A DNA stretch of 6,131 bases from Clostridiales bacterium (GCA_021203685.1 JAJQAS010000172.1:1-6131), one strand, 5' to 3'. Counted from the stretch's first letter, positions 1 to 5,910 are shown. Numbers and translations are program-made. Notes: a model not told the origin generated them from the letters alone.

Positions 1-25
1 CCGCCGGAAGCAGATGAACAGCTGA
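1..25 (+). CDS. C-terminal end of a plus-strand gene (partial, tentative)
   Basis: Reading from base 2 in plus frame 2 gives RRKQMNS followed by TGA at 23-25. Seventeen bases later begins the stem of a strong plus-strand terminator, the expected spacing for the end of a gene. Only seven codons are visible, so nothing can be said of the product. Frame 3 also stops here (TGA at 15-17) and cannot be excluded. Frame 1 stays open well past the terminator and is a poor candidate. Confidence 0.35.
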
Positions 26-42
26 TTTTTCGCAGAAAGTTT

Positions 43-75
43 CTCCCCCGCTCACAATGGGCGGGGGAGTTTTTT
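43..75 (+). terminator. Rho-independent terminator
   Basis: A 9-bp perfect stem (CTCCCCCGC at 43-51 with GCGGGGGAG at 61-69) can extend by a G-U and a C-G pair to leave a five-base loop. It is followed directly by six T residues at 70-75. On the minus strand the hairpin is followed by a mixed sequence rather than a T-run, so it should act mainly on plus-strand transcripts. It would end the gene whose last codons lie at 1-25, and it sits head-on to transcription arriving from the GyrI-like gene. Confidence 0.85.
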
Positions 76-95
76 CGACTTTTCGGTTGTCCTTT

Positions 96-244
96 CTCCA
101 GCATAGTACCAGCTTTCCGCAGAGAACTATCATTTGGAAATTGCCCCCTCTTGCCTCCCCTGAAAGGGGAGGTGGCACGGCGTAAGCCGTGACGGAGGGG
201 TTCTCCGCCGGAAATACTGACTAGGCCGATTCAAAAGTATAACC
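96..244 (+). repeat. Palindromic intergenic element, copy A (full length)
   Basis: This copy fills the spacer between the terminator at 43-75 and the GyrI-like gene, ending five bases from that gene's stop codon. The core has an outer stem (CCCCTC 145-150 with GAGGGG 195-200) enclosing two hairpins: CCTCCCCT/AGGGGAGG (154-161 with 165-172, loop GAA) and CACGGC/GCCGTG (176-181 with 186-191, loop GTAA). Outside the core, imperfect inverted arms of about 22 bases are visible (106-127 against about 200-222). Its left flank (96-128) matches copy C and its right flank (201-244) matches copy D at the same spacing, which sets the ends given here. There is no ORF worth calling. It looks like a non-autonomous, MITE-like or REP-like repeat. 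There is no T-run after it in the minus direction, so it is not a classical terminator for the GyrI-like gene, although the folded RNA could protect a 3' end. Confidence 0.8.
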
Positions 245-248
245 AAGT

Positions 249-884
249 TTAAATTTTCCGAATCAGGTGCCGAAGCACCGTTTTCTGCTTCTCCGGGGCG
301 GTCTTTCGGGGGTCGCTGAGGTAAATCTCGTGGTGAAGCCGCTGGTCGCTGATGTCCAGCGCGTAACCCTGCGCCTCCATAAACGCGTGCATCCGCCGGA
401 CGGTGGCCGGTTCCTCGTCGTAGGGGCCGATGTGCATACACTGGACGCACAGCCCCTCGTCAACGGTCAGAAACTCCACCGGGGAGAAGTCAGCCTTTTT
501 CTTGCGGGTGGCCTCGGCCACGGCCCAGTCGAAGTCCGCCTTGGTGACAAAATCCGGCAGGCGAATGACGGAGATAAAGCGAAAGTCCTCTTTCCGGGTG
601 TAGTCGATGCCCTCATCTTGTCCCGGCTGCTGCCAGAAGCCCTCCAGCGGCGGCACCACATAGTCAAAGTAGCCCTCGATTGCGTGGCTGCCCTTTTTGC
701 TCATTTTAATCGTGTAGGCCACCCCGTAGAGCAGGCCGATGGAGGCTTTGTAAGCCCCGTCCTCGGCGTTGGGGTCGCCGGTGCCCCGGACAGCCAGGTA
801 ATTCATGGGCGGAACGGTGATAACGCTGGGTGTTTTCTTTGGCAGGTAAAACTCTTTGTATTCCTTTTTGTAGTCAAAGGGCAT
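249..884 (-). CDS. GyrI-like small-molecule-binding domain protein
   Basis: This 211-residue protein has no signal peptide or membrane segment and should be cytosolic. It resembles the stand-alone GyrI-like family that includes the Listeria protein Lin2189: the N-terminal KKEYKEFYLPKKTPSVITVP (6-25), MNYLAVRGTGDPN (27-39), the IGLLYGVAYTIKMS stretch (49-62), VVPPLEGFW (76-84), and the C-terminal half with HIGPYDEEPATVRRMHAFME (151-170) and HHEIYLSDPRK (184-194). Such proteins fold as two related SHS2-type modules around a pocket that takes small hydrophobic or cationic molecules. Some members have been reported to hydrolyse cyclopropanoid DNA-alkylating natural products. I infer pocket binding or detoxification here, not a specific substrate. 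There is no DNA-binding domain, unlike the AraC- or MerR-fused relatives. The ATG at 884 is preceded by AGGAG at 893-897 with eight bases of spacing. It begins 18 bases after the gpsA stop, so the two genes are very likely cotranscribed. Confidence 0.85.
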   Translation of the reverse strand: MPFDYKKEYKEFYLPKKTPSVITVPPMNYLAVRGTGDPNAEDGAYKASIGLLYGVAYTIKMSKKGSHAIEGYFDYVVPPLEGFWQQPGQDEGIDYTRKEDFRFISVIRLPDFVTKADFDWAVAEATRKKKADFSPVEFLTVDEGLCVQCMHIGPYDEEPATVRRMHAFMEAQGYALDISDQRLHHEIYLSDPRKTAPEKQKTVLRHLIRKI

Positions 885-902
885 GTCCAGCGCTCCTCTC
901 CG

Positions 903-1904
903 TCAGACCCAGGCGTCCTCCACCTCGTGGTTCTTCCGGCGGGTCATCAGGGCGTTGAACACCTCCGGCACGGTCTTGCCCTCGTAGAGGACCTCGTAGG
1001 CCGCCTGAGTGATGGGCAGCTCCACGCCGTACTTTTTCGCCAGCTCCATGCCCGTCTCGGCAGCGTAGTAGCCTTCCACCACCGCGCCGATGCGCTTCAC
1101 CGCCTCCTGGGGTTCCACCCCCTGGCCGATGAGGATGCCCGCCCGGTGGTTCCGGGAGTGGACGCTGGTGCAGGTGACGATCAGGTCGCCCACGCCGGTC
1201 AACCCGGCGAAGGTGCGCTGGTGACCGCCCATGGCGCTGCCCAGCCGGGCGATCTCCGTCAGGCCCCGGGTCATCAGCATGGCGCGGGTGTTGTCCCCGT
1301 AGCCCATGCCGTCCACCACCCCGGCGCACAGGGCGATGACGTTTTTCAGCGCCGCGCCGATCTCGCAGCCCACCACGTCAGAGGAGGTGTACACCCGGAA
1401 CCGGGGGGACATGAAGATGTCCTGCACCCGCTCCGCGGCCTCCTTGTTCTCGGAAGCCGCCACGATGGCGCTGGGAATGCCCCGGCCCACTTCTTCGGCG
1501 TGGGTGGGGCCGCACAGCACCACCACGGGACAGCTCGCATCCACCTCGGAGGCGATGACCTGGCTCAGCCGCAGAGTGGTGCCCTTCTCGAAGCCCTTGC
1601 CCACGCTGACCACCACGGTGCCGGGCCGCATCAGCTTTGCCAGCTGGGCGGCGGTGCTGCGCACCGCGAAGGAGGGGGTGGCCAGAATGACCACTTCGCT
1701 GTCCTTCACGCAGGACATATCCGCGGTCAGCTCCAGCTCCGGCGGCAGGGGAACGCCCTTGAGCATGGGGTTTTCGTGGTTGGCCTGGAGCACGTCGCTC
1801 TCCTCCTGACAGTAGGACCAGAGAACGACCTGGTTGCCGTTTTCCAGCAGCAGCAGGGCCAGGGCGGTGCCCCAGCCGCCGGAGCCTAAGACGGTGATTT
1901 TCAT
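903..1904 (-). CDS. gpsA: NAD(P)+-dependent glycerol-3-phosphate dehydrogenase
   Basis: The 333-residue protein, a normal length for the family, reversibly reduces dihydroxyacetone phosphate to sn-glycerol 3-phosphate in the cytosol and supplies the backbone of phospholipids. The N-terminal Rossmann domain opens with the dinucleotide-binding loop GSGGWGTALA (7-16). ILATPSFAVR (73-82) and VVSVGKGFEKGT (98-109) follow, then LCGPTHAEEVGRG (130-142), the clostridial form of the usual SGPSFA motif. The C-terminal helical domain carries GAALKNVIALCAG (183-195), with K187 the expected catalytic lysine, and LTGVGDLIVTCTSVHSRN (235-252), with D240 and the R251-N252 substrate-binding pair. The ATG at 1904 is chosen because family members start right at MKITVLGSGGWG and GGAGG lies six bases upstream. 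An in-frame ATG at 1937 would add 11 unconserved residues and bury that site. GpsA makes the acceptor for PlsY, encoded just upstream, but a 274-bp repeat-bearing spacer separates the genes. Confidence 0.97.
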   Translation of the reverse strand: MKITVLGSGGWGTALALLLLENGNQVVLWSYCQEESDVLQANHENPMLKGVPLPPELELTADMSCVKDSEVVILATPSFAVRSTAAQLAKLMRPGTVVVSVGKGFEKGTTLRLSQVIASEVDASCPVVVLCGPTHAEEVGRGIPSAIVAASENKEAAERVQDIFMSPRFRVYTSSDVVGCEIGAALKNVIALCAGVVDGMGYGDNTRAMLMTRGLTEIARLGSAMGGHQRTFAGLTGVGDLIVTCTSVHSRNHRAGILIGQGVEPQEAVKRIGAVVEGYYAAETGMELAKKYGVELPITQAAYEVLYEGKTVPEVFNALMTRRKNHEVEDAWV

Positions 1905-1910
1905 GCTTAT

Positions 1911-1915
1911 CCTCC
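1911..1915 (-). promoter_or_regulatory. Shine-Dalgarno site fixing the gpsA start
   Basis: GGAGG on the minus strand lies six bases before the ATG at 1904. A small hairpin (GCCGC/GCGGC, 1921-1925 with 1931-1935) lies just upstream and covers the alternative upstream ATG region. The site favours the short form of GpsA. Confidence 0.75.
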
Positions 1916-1974
1916 ATTCTGCCGCGTTGTGCGGCATGGTAGTGGCTGTTCGTTTTTTATGGTTAGCCTTTTTG

Positions 1975-2002
1975 AGTGGTTAGTGGGTAGTGATTAGTGA
2001 CT
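1975..2002 (+). repeat. Heptanucleotide tandem array, AGTGNNT type
   Basis: Four adjacent 7-base units read AGTGGTT, AGTGGGT, AGTGATT and AGTGACT, followed by a partial AG. Four of seven positions (AGTG) and the final T are constant while two vary. The array lies in the plsY-gpsA spacer, about 70 bases upstream of the gpsA start. On the minus strand the units read CTAAnCA-like, recalling the array at 2146-2180 in opposite orientation. Confidence 0.75.
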
Positions 2003-2070
2003 AGAAAGAGGGGATTTCTGCCGAAAACTCAACATCTGCCGAATAATACTGACACCAATCGACAAGTACT

Positions 2071-2121
2071 ATCCCCTCTTGCCTCCGCCGGTGTCAGCGT
2101 AACGGCCGATACAAAGGAATA
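2071..2121 (+). repeat. Palindromic intergenic element, copy B (internally deleted relic)
   Basis: The left part (TCCCCTCTTGCCTCC, 2072-2086) matches the left edge of the core in copy A. It is joined directly to CTCCGCCGG (2083-2091). After 12 diverged bases, GGCCGAT and following bases (2104-2121) match the right flank of copy A at 15 of 18 positions with identical spacing. Both internal hairpins and the right half of the outer stem are missing. The CTCC that sits on both sides of the lost segment in copy A occurs once here, as expected from a deletion between short direct repeats. Confidence 0.6.
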
Positions 2122-2145
2122 CCCCGCAAAGCCAGCAGTCTCTGA

Positions 2146-2180
2146 CTAACAGCTAAAAGCTAATAGCTAACAGCTAAATT
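2146..2180 (+). repeat. Heptanucleotide tandem array, CTAANAG type
   Basis: Four full 7-base units (CTAACAG, CTAAAAG, CTAATAG, CTAACAG) are followed by a degenerate fifth that runs into the plsY stop codon at 2179-2181. Only the fifth position varies among the full units. The array therefore abuts the 3' end of plsY, and with the inverted AGTG-type array at 1975-2002 it brackets the relic element at 2071-2121. Confidence 0.8.
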
Positions 2181-2814
2181 ACTCTTTCTTGAACTCGAAC
2201 TTGTTCTCATTCCCCTCAGCGATGCGCTTGGCGTTGTCCCGGTGCCGCACCACGATGAGCACTCCCGCCACGCAGGCCAGCACTGTCACCGGGATGTTCC
2301 CATAGACGAACCAGCAGCAGATGGGGAACAAAATCGCCGCCACCATGGACCCCAGGGACACCCAGCGGGTGATAGCCACCAGCACCACAAAGGCCCCCAG
2401 GCAGATCAGGGCGATGCGCCAGTCCATACACAGGATGACCCCCGCGCCGCAGAGAACGCCCTTGCCGCCCCGGAAGCCAAACATACAGGGGAAGGAGTGG
2501 CCCAGGATGCAGAAGATGCCCCCCACCAGCTTGCCGATGACCGGCCAGCCCAGGAAGGCGCCCAGCACCGCCCCGCCCAGCAACACGGAGACCACCGCCT
2601 TCGCCAGGTCGCCCAGCACCACAAAGACCACCTTCTTTTTGCCGAAGACCCGGTAAAAGTTGGTCAGCCCGGCGTTGCCGCTGCCGTGGCTGCGCACGTC
2701 GTCGTGGAGGATATATTTGGAGATGATTAGCGCCGAGTTGCAGCAGCCCAGCAGGTAGGAGACCGCCGCCACCAGGACGAGCAGGCCAACGGTCATGGGC
2801 GTTATTCCGTTCAT
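2179..2814 (-). CDS. plsY: Acyl-phosphate:glycerol-3-phosphate acyltransferase PlsY
   Basis: This 211-residue integral membrane enzyme transfers an acyl group from acyl-phosphate (made by PlsX, not in this window) to the sn-1 position of glycerol 3-phosphate, giving lysophosphatidate. All three family motifs are present: SGNAGLTNFYR (45-55), GHSFPCMFGFRGGKGV (105-120) with a phosphate-binding-like glycine-rich loop, and RHRDNAKRIAEGNE (190-203). Hydrophobic segments near 8-31, 62-90, 92-108, 120-148 and 153-189 fit the known five-helix topology. Motif 1 has Ala48-Gly49-Leu50 where many homologues have Pro-Gly-Ala. The start is the ATG at 2814, whose A is also the last base of the der TGA, with AAGGAGGAGGA just upstream inside der. 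A longer in-frame reading to 2955 has an unrelated leader that is der sequence in another frame. The one-base overlap implies coupled translation with der. Its substrate is made by the downstream gpsA product. Confidence 0.96.
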   Translation of the reverse strand: MNGITPMTVGLLVLVAAVSYLLGCCNSALIISKYILHDDVRSHGSGNAGLTNFYRVFGKKKVVFVVLGDLAKAVVSVLLGGAVLGAFLGWPVIGKLVGGIFCILGHSFPCMFGFRGGKGVLCGAGVILCMDWRIALICLGAFVVLVAITRWVSLGSMVAAILFPICCWFVYGNIPVTVLACVAGVLIVVRHRDNAKRIAEGNENKFEFKKE

Positions 2815-4154
2815 CAGGAATCCTCCTCCTTGTCCCCTTTTTGCCGGATGATCAGGCGGATGGGGGTGCCGTCCAGCCCAAAGGTGTTTCTGATCTGGTT
2901 TTCCAGATACCGCTGATAGGAAAAATGGAACAGCTTGGCCTCGTTGCAGAAGCACACGAAGGTAGGCGGCTGCACCCCCACCTGGGTCATATAATAGATT
3001 TTCAGGCGGCGGCCCTTGTCGGTGGGGGGCTGGACGCGGGTGGTGGCCTCCGCCAGCACCGAGTTCAACACGCCGGTGCGCACCCGCAGCAGCGACATCT
3101 CATGCACCCGGTTGATCAGCTCAAACAGCTTGTTCACCCGTTGGCCGGTCAGGGCGGAGATGAACAGGATGGGCGCGTAAGGCATATAGGACAGGTCCCG
3201 GCGGATGTCGTCGGTCATGCGGCGCATGGTCTTGTCGTCCTTTTCGATGTCGTCCCACTTGTTGACCACAATGATGGAGGCTTTGCCCGCCTCATGGGCC
3301 AGCCCGGCCACCTTGGTGTCCTGCTCCGTGACGCCCTCGTGGGCGTCGATGAGGATGAGACACACATCCGCCCGGTCGATGGCCAGTGTGGCGCGGAGGA
3401 CGGAGAACTGCTCAACCCGGTCGTTGACCTTGGACTTTTTGCGCATCCCCGCCGTGTCGATGAAGCAGTACTTGCCGAACTGGTTCTCGAAGAAGCTGTC
3501 CACCGCGTCCCGGGTGGTGCCTGCCATGTCGGAGACGATGACCCGCTCCTCCCCCAAAATCCGGTTCACCAAGGAGGACTTGCCCACGTTGGGCTTGCCG
3601 ATGACCGCCACCTTGATGACGTCCTCGTCCTCGTCGGATTCCTGGTCCTCCGGGAAGTAGCGGACGCACTCCTCCAGCATATCGTCCACGCCGATGCCGT
3701 GAATGGCGGAGACGGCGATGGGGTCACCCAGGCCCAGGTTGTAGAACTCGTAGATGTCGGGGTTCAGCGCCTTCGCGCCGGTGGAGTCGGCCTTGTTCGC
3801 CACCAGCACCACTGGCTTTCTGGAGCGGCGGAGCAGGCTGGCTACATCCATGTCGGCGGCGGTGACGCCGGTGCGGATGTCGCAGACCAACACGATGACA
3901 TCGGCGTTCTGAATGGCGATCTCCGCCTGTCCCCGCATGAACTGCAAAATCTCGCTGTTGTTTTGCGGTTCGATGCCGCCGGTGTCCACAATGGTGAACT
4001 GCCTGCCGCACCACTCGCAGTCGGCGTACAGCCGGTCCCGGGTGACGCCGGGGGTGTCCTCCACGATGGAGAGCCGCTGGCCCGCCAGCTTATTAAAGAG
4101 CATGGACTTGCCCACGTTGGGCCGGCCCACGATTGCTACCAAAGGTTTTGCCAT
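2814..4154 (-). CDS. der: Ribosome-assembly GTPase Der (EngA)
   Basis: This 446-residue protein has the family's two tandem GTPase domains and a C-terminal KH-like domain; it acts in the cytosol in maturation of the 50S ribosomal subunit. The first G domain shows GRPNVGKS (10-17), the switch DTPGVTRDR (33-41), DTGG (57-60), NKAD (120-123) and SAI (149-151). An acidic linker (PEDQESDEDED, 168-178) leads to the second domain with GKPNVGKS (186-193), AGTTRDAVDS (211-220), DTAGMRKKSK (233-242), NKWD (298-301) and SAL (333-335). The KH-like domain runs from about 352 to 440, with KIYYMTQVGVQPPTFVCF (385-402) and the RYLENQIR segment (415-422). All nucleotide-binding residues look intact. The ATG at 4154 has AAGGAAG seven bases upstream, a weaker site than those of its neighbours. 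The 3' end carries the plsY ribosome binding site. A 156-bp spacer with an inverted repeat separates it from the DUF512 gene upstream. Confidence 0.98.
   Translation of the reverse strand: MAKPLVAIVGRPNVGKSMLFNKLAGQRLSIVEDTPGVTRDRLYADCEWCGRQFTIVDTGGIEPQNNSEILQFMRGQAEIAIQNADVIVLVCDIRTGVTAADMDVASLLRRSRKPVVLVANKADSTGAKALNPDIYEFYNLGLGDPIAVSAIHGIGVDDMLEECVRYFPEDQESDEDEDVIKVAVIGKPNVGKSSLVNRILGEERVIVSDMAGTTRDAVDSFFENQFGKYCFIDTAGMRKKSKVNDRVEQFSVLRATLAIDRADVCLILIDAHEGVTEQDTKVAGLAHEAGKASIIVVNKWDDIEKDDKTMRRMTDDIRRDLSYMPYAPILFISALTGQRVNKLFELINRVHEMSLLRVRTGVLNSVLAEATTRVQPPTDKGRRLKIYYMTQVGVQPPTFVCFCNEAKLFHFSYQRYLENQIRNTFGLDGTPIRLIIRQKGDKEEDS
2821..2831 (-). promoter_or_regulatory. Strong plsY ribosome binding site inside the end of der
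   Basis: AAGGAGGAGGA on the minus strand lies six bases before the plsY ATG, within the last codons of der. Together with the shared A of the TGATG junction it sets the plsY start and points to translational coupling. Confidence 0.85.
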
Positions 4155-4186
4155 ATCGTCACTTCCTTATGGGCACCACCGGACTG

Positions 4187-4256
4187 TGTAGGGGCGGCCC
4201 GTGGCCTCCCGCGTTCAGAGAGCTGTTTCCCAGGGCGGCCAAGGGCCACCCCTACA
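4187..4256. repeat. Imperfect inverted repeat of the TGTAGGGGCGGCC type
   Basis: Arms of 20 bases (4187-4206 and 4237-4256) are reverse complements with two mismatches, and about 30 bases lie between them. TGTAGGGG at one edge and CCCCTACA at the other form the ends. It occupies the spacer between the DUF512 stop and the der start, ending 33 bases before the der ATG. It has no T-run on either side, so it is not a standard terminator, but a transcript running from DUF512 into der would carry the hairpin. The sequence is unrelated to the elements at 96-244 and 5774-6008. From memory, GC-rich repeats with these ends are scattered through spacers of many clostridial genomes. Confidence 0.75.
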
Positions 4257-4310
4257 GGATGAGCAGCAGAACTTATTGGGTAGTGCAGTCGATAAAATTG
4301 AATAAAAGAT

Positions 4311-5690
4311 TTACCTATCCGGGTTATAGCGGAAGTATTCATCATCTTCCGGGAAGAACGCCGCGTCCTCCGGCGCGTCCGCGCCCTCCGTCTCCAGAAT
4401 CGCGTCCAGCAGCTTGAAGCCGTCCTGGGCCACAAAGGTAATTGGAACGCCCAGCGCCGCCTCCACCTGCTCCACCGTCACATCGTCCAGAAAGACGTTC
4501 TGGTGGTAGCGAAGCATACAGTCGGGCAGCAGCAGCCGCTCCCCCAGCTCTTTGCCCTTCAGCTGAGCGATGAGATCCCGGCCTGTGATGAGTCCGGCCA
4601 CGGTGATCTCCGGGCCGAAAAAGTCGTTGCGGATTTCGTACACCCGGCCCTCGCCGCCAAACCGGGCGGTGGCCTCCCCCGCCAGCCGGGTGAGCAGGGG
4701 CGCGGCGGCCCGGCCGGTCGCCATGGAGAAGGGGCGAACGTTCACCGTCTCTCCCTCCATCATCCGCAGCGCGCCGTAAAACTCTACCTGGAGCAGCCGC
4801 AGCATTCCCACGCCGTTTTCCAGCTGGCAGTAGTCCTCGTAAAACTCATCGGAGGGCAGCTCCCGCTTCGCCAGCAGGTAGAACTCATCGCTGCACCAGA
4901 ACATCCGGCGGCCAAACTCCGCCAGACACCGGTCTCCGTAAGCCTCCACCATGTCCAGCAGGGCGGCGGCCTCCCCCTGGGTGTAGCTGCGCAGGGGATA
5001 CAGCCCCTCCCGGTATTTGGTCAGACCCACCGGCACAATGGCCACGCTGGCCACGCCGTTTCGCATGGCCGCCAGGTCGTCCATGGAGCGTTCCAGCGCC
5101 GGGCCGTCGTTGACGCCGGGGCAGGCCACGATCTGGCAGTTCATCTGGATGCCCGCCTGGGCGAAGCGGCGCATGATGTCGATGGAGCGCCCGGCGAAAC
5201 GGTTGCCCATCATCTTCACCCGCAGCTCCGGGTCGGTGGTGTGGACAGAGACGTTGATGGGGGAGATGCGCAGGTCGATGATGCGCTGGATCTCCCGGGG
5301 AGAGAGGTTGGTCAGGGTGATATAGTTGCCCATCAGGAAGCTGAGCCGCTCATCATCGTCCTTGAAGTACAACGTGTCCCGCAGACCTGCCGGCATTTGG
5401 TCCACAAAGCAAAAAATGCAGCTGTTGGAGCAGCGGTGGCACTTGTCCATCAGGTAGGTCTCGAAGTTCAGCCCCAGCTCCTGGCCCTCCCGTTTGCGGA
5501 CGCGGAGCTTGCGCTCCCGGCCGCTCTCGTCGGCCAGAGTCAGCGTCAGGCGGGTGTCGTAGGTATAAAATTTGTAGTCCAGCACGTCCACGATGGGGTT
5601 GCCGTTGACCGCCCGCAGTTCCTCGCCGGGGCGGATGCCCGCCCGCTCCGCCGGGGAGCGGGGGTCCACCGATGCAATTTTGGTACTCAC
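4311..5690 (-). CDS. DUF512 family radical-SAM protein with PDZ-like N-terminus
   Basis: This 459-residue protein is of a conserved family whose reaction is not known. Residues 1-70 look like a PDZ-type domain (IASVDPRSPAERAGIRPGEEL, with the carboxylate-loop region and VNGNPI at 28-33). A radical-SAM core follows: C87, C91 and C94 form the CX3CX2C cluster-binding motif, with an extra cysteine at C84 and the family hallmark CIFCFVDQMPAGLR (91-104). GNYITLTNLS (121-130) and SVHTTDPELRVKMMGN (148-163) continue the barrel. The DUF512 part runs from about 218 to 420, with PVGLTKYREGLYPLR (220-234), FWCSDEFYLLA (264-274) and YEDYCQLENGVGM (284-296). The acidic tail after 431 is unconserved in appearance. 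There is no signal peptide. The start is a GTG at 5690, supported by GGGAG seven bases upstream and by the PDZ domain beginning at once. It is the first complete gene of the minus-strand series and precedes der by 156 bases. Confidence 0.93.
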   Translation of the reverse strand: MSTKIASVDPRSPAERAGIRPGEELRAVNGNPIVDVLDYKFYTYDTRLTLTLADESGRERKLRVRKREGQELGLNFETYLMDKCHRCSNSCIFCFVDQMPAGLRDTLYFKDDDERLSFLMGNYITLTNLSPREIQRIIDLRISPINVSVHTTDPELRVKMMGNRFAGRSIDIMRRFAQAGIQMNCQIVACPGVNDGPALERSMDDLAAMRNGVASVAIVPVGLTKYREGLYPLRSYTQGEAAALLDMVEAYGDRCLAEFGRRMFWCSDEFYLLAKRELPSDEFYEDYCQLENGVGMLRLLQVEFYGALRMMEGETVNVRPFSMATGRAAAPLLTRLAGEATARFGGEGRVYEIRNDFFGPEITVAGLITGRDLIAQLKGKELGERLLLPDCMLRYHQNVFLDDVTVEQVEAALGVPITFVAQDGFKLLDAILETEGADAPEDAAFFPEDDEYFRYNPDR

Positions 5691-5773
5691 TGACGTTCTC
5701 CCGCTCCGTTCTCAGATAACGTCCGCTGAAAAGAGTCTTGCTTTATCCCTTTTTGCTCAACTGTGGGGTGAAA

Positions 5774-5880
5774 CCCCTCCGTCGCGGCTCATGCCGCGCC
5801 ACCTCCCCTTTCAGGGGAGGCAAGAGGGGTGGTCAGTTAAGGAACGTCAGTTCTTTGTGGAAAACCTGTACTATGCTGAG
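5774..5880 (-). repeat. Palindromic intergenic element, copy C (reverse orientation)
   Basis: Read on the minus strand this is the same element as copy A. The outer stem is CCCCTC/GAGGGG (5774-5779 with 5824-5829), the first hairpin CCTCCCCT/AGGGGAGG (5802-5809 with 5813-5820), and the second hairpin CGCGGC/GCCGCG (5783-5788 with 5793-5798). Its left flank, read backwards from 5880 to 5849, matches 96-128 of copy A with only a few differences. It lies in the 5' spacer of the DUF512 gene, ending about 84 bases before its start codon, and faces copy D. The gene-free stretch 5691-6106 consists mainly of copies C and D and the terminator at 6049-6080. Confidence 0.78.
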
Positions 5881-5910
5881 AAAAATGCTGGGCAAAATTT
5901 CAAGCACTAT

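Noticed and set aside
142..200. GC-rich hairpins of copy A as a terminator for the GyrI-like gene
   Set aside because: In the minus direction the stems are followed by CAATTTCC-type sequence without a T-run, and the same element occurs upstream of DUF512, so a dedicated terminator role is not supported.
267..1889. 540-codon open frame on the plus strand
   Set aside because: It lies entirely antisense to the GyrI-like gene and gpsA. Its His/Gly/Ala/Val/Leu-rich translation is typical of the reverse frame of GC-rich genes, and no family motif is visible.
1905..1937. Upstream in-frame ATG for GpsA at 1937
   Set aside because: It adds 11 residues before the canonical MKITVLGSGGWG start, has no good ribosome binding site, and would place the GGAGG at 1911-1915 inside the coding region.
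1975..2180. Heptamer arrays as a CRISPR or iteron locus
   Set aside because: The units are 7 bases with no spacers and there are no cas or replication-initiator genes nearby. They are simple tandem repeats.
2815..2955. Longer N-terminus for PlsY starting at 2955
   Set aside because: The extension overlaps der in another frame, has no PlsY homology, and would ignore the strong ribosome binding site right before the ATG at 2814.
2841..4262. 473-codon plus-strand open frame opposite der
   Set aside because: It is the antisense shadow of der. The der frame has all GTPase motifs, while this one has none and a low-complexity composition.
4503..5693. 396-codon plus-strand open frame opposite the DUF512 gene
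   Set aside because: It is antisense to a well-supported radical-SAM gene, with His/Val/Gln-rich shadow composition and no convincing start signal.
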